From: Xanthomonas sacchari
Lineage (GTDB): Bacteria > Pseudomonadota > Gammaproteobacteria > Xanthomonadales > Xanthomonadaceae
Assembly (NCBI RefSeq): GCF_040529065.1
Contig: NZ_CP132343.1
Coordinates: 3,534,001-3,598,000, forward strand
DNA length: 64,000 nt
Direction of reading: 5' to 3'
Shown here: piece after piece, positions 11,101-20,684 of the stretch
Layout: every line of letters starts with the position of its first letter
Numbering within the stretch: position 1 is the stretch's first letter
Made by a program: the position numbers and the translations under genes
The notes under the pieces: generated by a model
Seen by the model: only the letters and a program-made list of their open reading frames with translations
Told to the model about the DNA's origin: nothing
Database searches by the model: none

Positions 11101-11168
11101 CGCGTTGACGCCTGGCAAGCGCGCGCCGGGCTAAGGTCGTGCTCCTTCACGTCTGCCGTCCCGCTCCC

Positions 11169-12173
11169 ATGCGCCATTGCCTGCTGCTCGCCGCCCTCGC
11201 CCTGTCGCCGCTCGCCTCCGCCACCGACGCACCGCCGCGCTACGGCGCGCAACTGGAAGGCTTCGCCTATCCCTACCCGGTGCACTGGTACCGCTTCGAT
11301 TCGCAGCGCCAGCCGCTGCAGATGGCGTACATGGACGTGGCCCCGACCGGCACGCCGAACGGCCGCACGGTGGTGCTGCTGCACGGCAAGAACTTCTGCG
11401 CCGCGACCTGGGAATCGACCATCGCCGCGCTGGTGGCACAGGGCTACCGGGTGCTGGCGCCGGACCAGATCGGCTTCTGCAAGTCGAGCAAGCCGCAGGC
11501 CTACCAGTTCACCTTCGCGCAACTGGCGGCCAATACCCATGCATTGCTGCAGCAGGCCGGCGTGCGCCGCGCCGCGATCGTCGGCCATTCGATGGGCGGC
11601 ATGCTCGCCGCGCACTACGCGCTGCAGTACCCGCAGGACGTGAGCCAGCTGCTGCTGGTGAACCCGATCGGGCTGGAGGACTGGAAGGCCGCCGGCGTGC
11701 CGTGGCGCAGCGTCGATGACTGGTATGCCAAGGAGCGCAAGACCGATGCGGCCTCGATCAAGCAGTACCAGTTGAACGCCTACTACGGCGGACAGTGGAA
11801 GCCCGAGTACGACCGCTGGGTGAGCATGCAGGCCGGCCTGTACGCCGGCCCCGGCGGCGATCGCGTGGCCTGGAACCAGGCGCTGACCTCGGACATGGTG
11901 TTCAACCAGCCAGTGGTGCAGCGCTTCCCGCAACTGCGCGTGCCGACCACGCTGTTCATCGGCCAGCGCGACCGGACCGCGATCGGCAAGGACCTGGCAC
12001 CGCCGGCGCTGGCGGCGACCCTGGGCGACTACCCGGCCCTGGGCAAGCGCGCGGCCGCGGCGATTCCCGGCGCGCATCTGGTCGCCTTCGACGACCTCGG
12101 CCATTCGCCGCAGGTGGAAGCGCCGCAGCGCTTCAACGCCGCGCTGCTCGAGGCGCTGGGCAAGACGCCCTGA
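11169..12173 (+). CDS. Exported alpha/beta hydrolase
   Basis: 334 residues with a signal peptide (MRHCLLLAALALSPLASA). The hydrolase fold is shown by VVLLHGKNFCAATWE (oxyanion region), the nucleophile elbow IVGHSMGGMLAAHYAL and a late FDDLGHSPQVEAP holding the catalytic His; FIGQRDRTAIG likely carries the acid. The substrate cannot be told from sequence. The gene stands alone, 68 bases after the diguanylate cyclase and about 430 bases before the chitinase. An in-frame ATG at 11139 lies ahead of the signal peptide and is unlikely to be used. Confidence 0.88.
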   Translation: MRHCLLLAALALSPLASATDAPPRYGAQLEGFAYPYPVHWYRFDSQRQPLQMAYMDVAPTGTPNGRTVVLLHGKNFCAATWESTIAALVAQGYRVLAPDQIGFCKSSKPQAYQFTFAQLAANTHALLQQAGVRRAAIVGHSMGGMLAAHYALQYPQDVSQLLLVNPIGLEDWKAAGVPWRSVDDWYAKERKTDAASIKQYQLNAYYGGQWKPEYDRWVSMQAGLYAGPGGDRVAWNQALTSDMVFNQPVVQRFPQLRVPTTLFIGQRDRTAIGKDLAPPALAATLGDYPALGKRAAAAIPGAHLVAFDDLGHSPQVEAPQRFNAALLEALGKTP

Positions 12174-12378
12174 TCCCAGGCGCCACGCCAGTCGTGCCTG
12201 CACGGCGGCACGAACGCGTCTTGTCGCGCAGCCTGGGTGATCGGGCGACGTGCCGGCGGCGACAGCACGTCGCCAGGGCGCTGCACGAACCTGGCCGCCA
12301 TGCGCCGTAGCAGCCCCGCGCCGCGCAAACGCGAATGCACCCGACGCTGCAGTCATTGCGCTGCAGCATCGGCCGTCC

Positions 12379-12394
12379 ATGAAAACGTTGTCAT
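12379..12394. promoter_or_regulatory. LacI-type operator (NagR-like), distal chitinase site
   Basis: ATGAAAACGTTGTCAT: a palindrome with one mismatch around the central ACGT. It matches the core TGACARCGYTGTCA reported for the LacI-family NagR regulator of Xanthomonadales at 13 of 14 positions. Confidence 0.65.
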
Positions 12395-12438
12395 CGCAGT
12401 GATTCTGGATACATCTCGCATTCGCTCGAATTGTCTGT

Positions 12439-12452
12439 TGACAACGTTGTCT
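12439..12452. promoter_or_regulatory. LacI-type operator (NagR-like), proximal chitinase site
   Basis: TGACAACGTTGTCT, with TTGACA embedded at its left edge, so the repressor could mask a -35 box. It shares 13 of 14 bases with the site upstream of glk at 62780-62793. Confidence 0.72.
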
Positions 12453-12601
12453 TCTGACCAGAACCCTGCGCCTGCCCGGTCCGCGCACGAACGCCACACG
12501 ACGTCGGCGCCAAGCGCTCCCGGGTGATCGGATCCAAGGAACCAGACAGCGGCGAACCGCCGCTCCTCAGTCGCGTTACCTACCGCATCGGAGGCGTCAC
12601 C

Positions 12602-14653
<2,052 letters not shown>

Positions 14654-14779
14654 GCTGAGGCGCCGGCCGCCGCGCAACGTGCAACGCGCGACGGCCGCGC
14701 CGCGTGACCCGCACGCATCGGCGTGCAGGCAGCGTCGCGCACACGCCGACCGCCCGTCGGTATCGCCCCAGTCCGAAAC

Positions 14780-14812
14780 GCGACGCCCGCACGTGATGGC
14801 GGGCGTCGTTGG
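14780..14812 (-). terminator. Hairpin between convergent chitinase and hom genes
   Basis: CGACGCCCGC and GCGGGCGTCG flank a short loop just after the hom stop codon. There is only a weak T run, so termination is likely but not certain. Confidence 0.5.
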
Positions 14813-14818
14813 CTTCGC

Positions 14819-15904
14819 TCAGCGCACCGCGATCCGCAGCACGTCGTCGAGCAAGGCCGCCGCGGTGACATCGGCGCCCGCGCCCGGCCCCTGGATCAGC
14901 AGCGGCTGCTGCAGGTAGCGGTCGCTGTGAATGGCGACGCGGTTGTCGGTGCCGGCGCCGCTGGCCAGCGGATGCGTCAGCGGCAGCGCGCGCAGACCCA
15001 CCGATGCGCCATTTGCATCGAAGCGACCGACGAAGCGCAGACAGGCACCGGCGGCCTGCGCCTGCGCCAGGCGCGCCGCCAGCGGCGCGTCCAGTTGTTC
15101 GAGTGCGGCATCCAGTTGCGCCAGCGGCACCGTGGCCAGCGCGGCCGGCACCAGCGACTCCACCTGCACCTGCTCGGCACGCAACGGCAGGCCGGCGGCA
15201 CGGGCCAGGATCAGCAACTTGCGCCGCACGTCCTCGCCGGACAGGTCCTCGCGCGGATCGGGCTCGGTGTAGCCGGCGGCCGCGGCCTCGCGCACGCACG
15301 CGGAGAAGGCACGGCGGCCGTCGTAGCGATGCAGCAACCAGGCCAGGGAGCCGGACAGCACGCCTTCCACCGCGTGGATATGGTCGCCGCCGGCAACCAG
15401 CGCGCGCAGGCTGCTCAGCAACGGCAGCCCGGCGCCGACCGTGGCGCTGTCGCCGTAGTGGGTGCTGGCGGCATGGCGGGCGGCCTGGATCTGTTCGGCC
15501 CGCGCCAGCGCGGCGCCCTGGCCGAGCTTGTTGGCGGTGACCACGTGCACGCCGCGCCGCAGCCATTCGGCATGGCGCTGCGCCACCGCCTCGCTGGCGG
15601 TGGCGTCGACCACGATGTCGCCACAGCCCAGGTCCTCCGGCAACGTCACCGCCTGCGCCGTGCGCGCGGCGGCATTGGCCGCGGCCAGCGCCTGCGCCGG
15701 CGTCACCGCGCAATCGGCAACGGTGCGCGAATTGGCCAGCCAGGCGAAGGTCGGCAGGCCGGGGCGGCGCTGCTGCAGCGCCTGGTAGCGCGCGACGAAG
15801 GCGCGGCCGACGGTGCCGGTGCCGAGCAGGCCCAGCCGCGCGGTGGCCGCGACGGGCGCCGCACGCAGCGGCGCCAATGGCGCATCGGCCAGGCCGCTGC
15901 TCAC
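14819..15904 (-). CDS. hom: Homoserine dehydrogenase (no ACT domain)
   Basis: 361 residues. An NAD(P)-binding Rossmann motif (ARLGLLGTGTVGRAFVARY) opens the protein, and the catalytic half has HVVTANKL, YGDSATVGAGLPLL and EGVLSGSLAWLL, all typical of homoserine dehydrogenase. It reduces aspartate semialdehyde to homoserine, the substrate of the acyltransferase encoded two genes upstream. It lacks both an aspartokinase part and a C-terminal ACT domain, so threonine feedback is not expected (inference). The start is GTG 15904, which overlaps the metB stop as GTGA. It is the last gene of metX-metB-hom and so should be controlled by the SAM riboswitch. Confidence 0.9.
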   Translation of the reverse strand: MSSGLADAPLAPLRAAPVAATARLGLLGTGTVGRAFVARYQALQQRRPGLPTFAWLANSRTVADCAVTPAQALAAANAAARTAQAVTLPEDLGCGDIVVDATASEAVAQRHAEWLRRGVHVVTANKLGQGAALARAEQIQAARHAASTHYGDSATVGAGLPLLSSLRALVAGGDHIHAVEGVLSGSLAWLLHRYDGRRAFSACVREAAAAGYTEPDPREDLSGEDVRRKLLILARAAGLPLRAEQVQVESLVPAALATVPLAQLDAALEQLDAPLAARLAQAQAAGACLRFVGRFDANGASVGLRALPLTHPLASGAGTDNRVAIHSDRYLQQPLLIQGPGAGADVTAAALLDDVLRIAVR

Positions 15905-17118
15905 GCGTCCACCCGTTTGCGTGCCAGCGCCTCGCCGGCGCGCTGCGCGCGCTGCAGGCCCGCCTGCAGGTCGGCGACCAGATCCGCACTGGATTCGATG
16001 CCCACCGACAGACGCAACAGGCCATCGGAAATCCCGGCCTTGGCGCGCGCCTCGGCGGTCATCGCCGCATGCGTCATGGTCGCCGGATGCGCGACCAGGC
16101 TCTCCACGCCGCCCAGCGATTCGGCCAAGGTGAAGTAGCGCAGGCCATCGACGAAGGCGCGCACCTCGGCCTCGCCACCGGCCAGTTCGAAACTGATCAT
16201 CGCGCCGAAGCCGCGCTGCTGCCGCGCAGCCACCGCGTGGCCCGGATGCGAGGCCAGGCCGGGGTAGTACACCTGGCGCACCGCGGCGTGCGTGGTCAGC
16301 AGCTCCACCACCGCCTGCGCGTTTTCCTGGTGCGCGCGCAGGCGCGCGTCCAGCGTGCGCAGACCGCGCAGGGTCAGGAACGCGTCGAACGGCGAGCCGG
16401 TCAGGCCCAGCGCATTGGCCCACCACACCAGCTGCTGGTGCAGTTCGGCAGTGGCCGCGATCACCGCGCCACCGACCACGTCGCTGTGGCCGTTGACGTA
16501 CTTGGTGGTGGAGTGGATCACCAGGTCGGCACCGAAGGCGATCGGGGTCTGCAGCGCCGGCGACAGGAAGGTGTTGTCGACCACCGCCAGCGCGCCGGCC
16601 TTGTGCGTGGCGTCGATGACGAAACGCAGGTCGGTGATGCGCAGCAGCGGGTTGGACGGGGTCTCGATCAGCACCAGCTTCGGCGCCTGCGCCAGCGCAT
16701 CGGCCAGGGAGCGCGGATCGGTCAGGTCGGCGGTGATCAGCTCGAAGTGGCCCTTCTTGGCCAGCGCGTTGAACAGCCGCCAGCTGCCGCCGTACGCATC
16801 GTGCGGCACCACCAGCTTGTCGCCGGGCTGCAGCAGGGCGTTCAGCACCAGGTTGATCGCGCCCATGCCGGTAGCGGTGATCACGCCGCCGGCGCCGCCT
16901 TCCAGTTCCGCCAGCGCTTCGCCGAGCAGGTCGCGGGTGGGGTTGCCGCTGCGGGTGTAGTCGTACTGGCGCTTGTTGCCGAAGCCGTCGAAGCTGAAGT
17001 TCGACGACAGCACGATCGGCGGGGTCACCGCGCCGTAGGCGGTGTCGCGGTCGATGCCGGCGCGGACCGCGGCGGTGGCGGCGCTACAGGGCAGATCGGT
17101 GTCGTGGGCAGTGCTCAT
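15901..17118 (-). CDS. metB: Cystathionine gamma-synthase / O-acylhomoserine sulfhydrylase family
   Basis: 405 residues of the Cys/Met metabolism PLP-dependent family: RQYDYTRSGNPTRDLLGEAL, GGVITATGMGAIN, VPHDAYGG and the PLP lysine in IHSTTKYVNGHSDVVGG. It joins an activated homoserine to cysteine (or sulfide) in methionine synthesis. The ATG at 17118 overlaps the stop of the metX-like gene (ATGA), and its own stop overlaps the start of hom. Family members are hard to tell apart by sequence, so O-succinylhomoserine sulfhydrylase activity remains possible. Confidence 0.92.
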   Translation of the reverse strand: MSTAHDTDLPCSAATAAVRAGIDRDTAYGAVTPPIVLSSNFSFDGFGNKRQYDYTRSGNPTRDLLGEALAELEGGAGGVITATGMGAINLVLNALLQPGDKLVVPHDAYGGSWRLFNALAKKGHFELITADLTDPRSLADALAQAPKLVLIETPSNPLLRITDLRFVIDATHKAGALAVVDNTFLSPALQTPIAFGADLVIHSTTKYVNGHSDVVGGAVIAATAELHQQLVWWANALGLTGSPFDAFLTLRGLRTLDARLRAHQENAQAVVELLTTHAAVRQVYYPGLASHPGHAVAARQQRGFGAMISFELAGGEAEVRAFVDGLRYFTLAESLGGVESLVAHPATMTHAAMTAEARAKAGISDGLLRLSVGIESSADLVADLQAGLQRAQRAGEALARKRVDA

Positions 17119-18152
17119 GCGGCAACTCCGGTGGGGCGAAGGGCGGTGGCGAGAATCGCGTCGATGCGATCGGTTTCTTTCAGGAAGGCGTCGTGGCCGT
17201 AGGGCGAACGCAGCACGCGCAGGCTGCCGCGCGGGCCGAGGCCTTCGACCAGGGTGACCAGGTCCGACAGCGGCACCAGGCGGTCGCCTTCGACCGCCAC
17301 CACCACCGTGGGCACGGCGACGGCGGCCGGATCGATGCGGTGCAGGTCGATGGATTCGGACAGGCGCAGGTAGGCGTTGACCTGGGTGCGCGCCACGTAC
17401 TGCGCGCCGGCGGCGTCCAGGTAGTCTTCGGCGGCGACGCGGACGCGGCCGTTGATCACTTCCGGCGCCGCGTCGAAGCGTTCGCCGAATTCCTCGGGCG
17501 TGCGGTAGCTGAGCATCGCGAACTGCCGCGCCAGCGACAGCCCATGGCTCTCGGCGCACTGCAGTTGGCCCAGCGCCACCGCGCGACGCTGCAGCGCGCG
17601 CCAGGCCGCGGCGTACGGATGTGCGCGGTGCGCGCCGCTGACCGCGATCAGCTTCTGCACGCGTTGCGGATGCCGCACCGCCAGTTGCAGGCCGACCAGC
17701 GCGCCGTAGGAATAGCCGACGAACCCCTGCAGTTGCGCGATGTCCAGCGCGTCCAGCAGCGCGGCGATGGCATCGGCCTGGTCGGCGCTGTCGATCGGCG
17801 CGTCCAGGCTGCCATCGGCGCCGACGAAATCGAACGCCAGCAGCCGCCGCTGGGTGGGGTCCAGCGCCCGCCCCGCCCCGACCAGGCCTTCGGCCCAGCC
17901 CTTCTCGGGGAAGCTGGCGTTGGCGGCGAGATGGCGGTGCGCGGAGATGCCGCCGGCGACGAACACCACCGGCGCGGCAGCCGGGCCGCTCAGTTCGTAG
18001 CGCAGGCGCAGCAGTTGCACGCCGGCATGGCGCAGCGGCAAGGCGACGGCGATCTCGCCACGCATCGCGTGCACGCCGTCGGCCGGCGCGGCAACGCGGT
18101 CGTGGGACGGAATGGCGGAGGTGGGGCGATCAGGCGAGTTCACGAGGCGCAT
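17115..18152 (-). CDS. metX: MetX-like homoserine O-acyltransferase (alpha/beta hydrolase fold)
   Basis: About 345 residues. The fold shows VVFVAGGISAHRH, a nucleophile elbow GYSYGALVGLQLA, an acidic residue in VEGDRLVPLSD and the catalytic His in SPYGHDAFLKE. The order and the downstream metB and hom genes indicate acetyl or succinyl transfer to homoserine. The sequence differs from the classical MetX with its NSMGG elbow, so it is a divergent member. The start is unclear: ATG 18152 is chosen for length, but ATG 18206 is in frame and lies inside a hairpin (18203-18219) just after the riboswitch; neither has a good ribosome binding site. Confidence 0.8.
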   Translation of the reverse strand: MRLVNSPDRPTSAIPSHDRVAAPADGVHAMRGEIAVALPLRHAGVQLLRLRYELSGPAAAPVVFVAGGISAHRHLAANASFPEKGWAEGLVGAGRALDPTQRRLLAFDFVGADGSLDAPIDSADQADAIAALLDALDIAQLQGFVGYSYGALVGLQLAVRHPQRVQKLIAVSGAHRAHPYAAAWRALQRRAVALGQLQCAESHGLSLARQFAMLSYRTPEEFGERFDAAPEVINGRVRVAAEDYLDAAGAQYVARTQVNAYLRLSESIDLHRIDPAAVAVPTVVVAVEGDRLVPLSDLVTLVEGLGPRGSLRVLRSPYGHDAFLKETDRIDAILATALRPTGVAA

Positions 18153-18224
18153 GGCGGTATCCAGGGAGGAACGGCCATCGAGCTTCGCGGAGCTCGCGTT
18201 CGCCATGCAGAAGGCATGGATCGA

Positions 18225-18339
18225 ACCATCTTTCGGCGGACGCGTGGGTCCCCGCAGGATTTGGCACCTACACGGGCGCTTGCGCGTCCGCTGGCTGCCC
18301 CGGCATCAAAGGGCCTGTCCCTCCGCCGGTCTCGATGGT
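18225..18339 (-). promoter_or_regulatory. SAM-I (S-box) riboswitch aptamer upstream of metX-metB-hom
   Basis: Read on the minus strand, the conserved elements appear in order: P1 5' strand ACCATC (18339-18334), GAGACCGGCGGAGGGACAGG, CCCTTTGATGCCGGGGCAGC, then GGTGCCAAATCCTGC and the closing GATGGT (18230-18225), which pairs with the first strand. These match the S-box consensus GGAGGGA, TGAnnCC, GGCAncC and GGTGCnAAnTCC. No T run follows, so control is more likely at translation than by termination. Confidence 0.93.
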
Positions 18340-18387
18340 GGAGCCACGATGCCAGCGATTTTCCGCAATGTCAATCTCTTTATTCGG

Positions 18388-19320
18388 ATGAAGCGATATG
18401 ATTTTTCGATCCCTGGCCTCGGCCATACTCCGCTTCCCCCATCGCTGCCCCTGTCCGTGCGCCGACGCAGCCCCCGCCGCTGGCTTGCCGTGGTCCTGTC
18501 GTTCGCACTGGCGACCGGTGCGCCCGCGCAGCCGCTGCTGCGCTGGAATGCCCCGCGACTCGAACCACAACCACCGCCAGCGTGGCTGCAGGTGATCACC
18601 CGCGACAGCGGGCTGCGCGAGGTCGCATTGGGCAATCCGCTCGGCGGCCCGGTGCAGATCCGCCTGCTGGGCGACCGCGCCGGCTTCACTGCCGTGCCCG
18701 CGCTGCCGCTGACCGTGGAACTGGCCGCCGGCGAGCGCCGTGTGGTTGCGCGTCTGTATCCGTCCGGCGACCTGGCCGAGACCGACGCTGGCGACGCCCG
18801 GCTGCGCATCGAGGCGGTGCCTGGTTCGCCGCGCGCCCATGCCGACGCGGTGCTGTATGCCCTGCCCTTCGCCGATCGCACGGTGCGCATCGACCAAGGC
18901 TTCGGCGGCGCCTTCAGCCATCGCGATCCCGCCAACGCCTATGCCCTGGACTTCGCCCTGCCCGAAGGCACGCCGGTGCTGGCCGCACGCGAGGGCGTGG
19001 TGATGGAGGTGCGCGACGACTTCCGCGAGTCCGGCACCGACCCGCGCCTGGGCCAGGCCGCCAACCTGGTGCGGGTACTGCACGCCGACGGCAGCATGGC
19101 GATCTACGCGCACCTGGCCGCCGGCGGCGTGCAGGTGCGGGTCGGCCAGGCTGTGCGGCGCGGCGAGCGCCTCGGTCTGTCCGGCAACACCGGCCTGAGC
19201 AGTGGCCCGCACCTGCATTTCGCCGTCCAGCTCAATCGCGGCCTGCACCTGGAAGCGGTGCCTTTCCGGATGGCCGGCCCGCTGGGCGAACTGCGCTTCG
19301 CCCATCCCGCCCCACCCTGA
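18388..19320 (+). CDS. Exported M23 family (LytM-type) metallopeptidase
   Basis: About 310 residues. An N-terminal Arg-rich and hydrophobic segment (RRRSPRRWLAVVLSFALATG) is a signal sequence. A beta-rich middle part is followed by a C-terminal M23 domain (about 165-300) with FSHRDPANAYALDFALPEG (zinc ligands H and D) and GLSSGPHLHFAVQ (HxH). It should cut peptidoglycan cross-bridges or act as an M23 scaffold in the periplasm. The start is uncertain: ATG 18388 has no clear ribosome binding site, and GTG 18457 lies directly before the signal sequence. Divergent from the met operon. Confidence 0.85.
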   Translation: MKRYDFSIPGLGHTPLPPSLPLSVRRRSPRRWLAVVLSFALATGAPAQPLLRWNAPRLEPQPPPAWLQVITRDSGLREVALGNPLGGPVQIRLLGDRAGFTAVPALPLTVELAAGERRVVARLYPSGDLAETDAGDARLRIEAVPGSPRAHADAVLYALPFADRTVRIDQGFGGAFSHRDPANAYALDFALPEGTPVLAAREGVVMEVRDDFRESGTDPRLGQAANLVRVLHADGSMAIYAHLAAGGVQVRVGQAVRRGERLGLSGNTGLSSGPHLHFAVQLNRGLHLEAVPFRMAGPLGELRFAHPAPP

Positions 19321-19348
19321 GCGCGCCTACCGTTCGTCGGCAGACGCA

Positions 19349-19377
19349 TTGACATCTGCCAAGTGTATTGATGTATT
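19349..19377 (+). promoter_or_regulatory. Predicted promoter of the gntR-ABC operon, probably giving a leaderless mRNA
   Basis: TTGACA at 19349-19354 and TGTATT at 19372-19377 with a 17-base spacer. Transcription would start near 19384, that is at or next to the ATG at 19385; no ribosome binding site precedes that ATG. Confidence 0.6.
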
Positions 19378-19384
19378 AATACAC
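19363..19384. promoter_or_regulatory. Operator of the GntR (YtrA-type) regulator
   Basis: GTGTATT (19363-19369) and AATACAC (19378-19384) form an inverted repeat. Nested in it is the perfect 12-base palindrome TGTATTAATACA (19372-19383). It covers the predicted -10 box and ends one base before the start codon, so autorepression is likely. Confidence 0.72.
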
Positions 19385-19780
19385 ATGGATGCAACCCACC
19401 TCCACGTCCAGCCCAGCGCCCCCGAGCCGATCTACCGGCAGATCGCCGAGCAGATCCGCCGCCTGGTCGCCGCCGGGCAATTGCGCCCAGGCGATGGTCT
19501 CCCCTCGGTACGCGAGGTCGCCGCCACCCACGCGGTCAACCCGATGACGGTCTCGCGCGCCTACAGCCAGCTCGAGGCCGAGGGCGTGCTGGAACGCCTG
19601 CGCGGCCGCGGCATGGCCATCGCCGCGACCGCCGCCGCACCACAGCGGCAAGGGCAGCGCCTGGAGTTGATCGAACCGCGCCTGCAGGAACTGGTCCGGC
19701 ATTGCCGGGAACTGGGCCTGCCGTCGCCTCCCGTGATCGAACGTCTTGAACAGTTGTTTGGAGAACCTGGCGATGAGTAG
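19385..19780 (+). CDS. GntR family transcriptional regulator, YtrA subfamily
   Basis: 131 residues: a winged helix DNA-binding domain (about 10-75) with PIYRQIAEQIRRLVAAGQL, GDGLPSVREVAATHAVNPMT and ELEAEGVLERLRGRG, then a short C-terminal helix pair instead of a large ligand-binding domain, as in the YtrA subfamily. These small regulators usually repress the ABC transporter operon they head. Here the next two genes are an ABC ATPase and a membrane protein, with 8- and 4-base overlaps. A palindromic operator abuts the start codon. Confidence 0.9.
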   Translation: MDATHLHVQPSAPEPIYRQIAEQIRRLVAAGQLRPGDGLPSVREVAATHAVNPMTVSRAYSQLEAEGVLERLRGRGMAIAATAAAPQRQGQRLELIEPRLQELVRHCRELGLPSPPVIERLEQLFGEPGDE

Positions 19781-20684
19781 CGTGGTACTGCAGAGCGCAA
19801 TCCAGGCCGACCTGGACATGGACCTGCCGCTGGCGGCGCACGACCTGCACCTGGCTTTCGGCGCCGGCTCGGTGCTGCAGGGCATTGACCTGCAGGTGGC
19901 GCGCGGCGAGGTGGTCGGCCTGATCGGACGCAATGGCGCTGGCAAGAGCACCCTGCTGGCCTGCCTGCTCGGCCTGCTGCAACCGCAGCGCGGCAAGGCG
20001 CGGGTGTTCGGCGGCCCGGCTTTGCGCCTGGACGATGCGCGCAAGGCGCAGTTGGGCTTCGTGCCGCAGCAGCCGCAGGCCTTCGGCTGGATGCGCGTGG
20101 AGGAACTGCTCGCCTTCGCCGCGCAGCTCTACCCCCACTGGGACGCACCGCGTGCCGACACGCTGCTGCGGCGCTGGGAACTGGACCGCCGCCAGCGCAT
20201 CGACACGCTCTCGCCCGGCCAGGCCCAGCGCCTGGCCCTGGTGCGCGCGCTGGCCGCACGGCCGGCGCTGCTGGTGCTGGACGAACCGGCCTCGGCGCTG
20301 GACCCGGTGGCGCGCCGCGACCTGATGCGCGAGATCGTCACCGAAACCTGCGACGCCGGCACCACCGTGCTGTTCTCCAGCCACATCGTCAGCGACCTGG
20401 AACGCGTGGCCTCGCGCGTGGCCTTCCTGCACCAGGGCCGGCTGTTGCTGGACCAGCCGCTGGACGAACTCAAGGACCGGGTCCTGCGCATCGGCATCCC
20501 GGCGCCGGCAGCAGCGACGCTGGACGCGCCGTTGCGCGGCGAACTGGCGCGCCGCCACGCCGCCGACGGCGGTGTCGTGGTGGTGCTGCATGCCGACGAG
20601 CTGCCGTCCGCGCTCTTGACCGTCCCCGGCATCCGCATCGACCGGCTGGGCCTGGAAGACCTGTTCATCGAGGTGGTCGGATGA
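19773..20684 (+). CDS. ABC transporter ATP-binding protein
   Basis: 303 residues with a complete ABC domain: Walker A GRNGAGKST, Q-loop VPQQPQ, signature LSPGQAQ, Walker B LLVLDEPAS and the switch His in SSHI. A C-terminal extension of about 80 residues resembles that of exporter ATPases of the CcmA/YtrB type. The ATG at 19773 overlaps the gntR stop by 8 bases, with GGAGAACC as ribosome binding site. It should power the membrane protein encoded next. The transported compound is unknown; YtrA-type operons in other bacteria respond to cell-wall stress or antibiotics (family knowledge). Confidence 0.92.
   Translation: MSSVVLQSAIQADLDMDLPLAAHDLHLAFGAGSVLQGIDLQVARGEVVGLIGRNGAGKSTLLACLLGLLQPQRGKARVFGGPALRLDDARKAQLGFVPQQPQAFGWMRVEELLAFAAQLYPHWDAPRADTLLRRWELDRRQRIDTLSPGQAQRLALVRALAARPALLVLDEPASALDPVARRDLMREIVTETCDAGTTVLFSSHIVSDLERVASRVAFLHQGRLLLDQPLDELKDRVLRIGIPAPAAATLDAPLRGELARRHAADGGVVVVLHADELPSALLTVPGIRIDRLGLEDLFIEVVG

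Larger units (their letters stand above)
12174..12601 (+). promoter_or_regulatory. 428-base regulatory region upstream of the chitinase
   Basis: No gene is visible. It holds two copies of a LacI-type palindrome (12379-12394 and 12439-12452) whose centres are 59 bp apart, in a locally AT-richer stretch, and a GGAGG ribosome binding site at 12590-12594 for the chitinase start. Short reading frames here have Arg-rich, non-coding composition. Confidence 0.7.

Noticed and set aside
8158-11118. Minus-strand open frame of 986 codons
   Set aside because: It is a shadow of the diguanylate cyclase, whose domains are intact on the plus strand.
12174-12350. Short frames between the hydrolase and chitinase genes
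   Set aside because: Arg-rich, no ribosome binding site, and they change frame within short distances.
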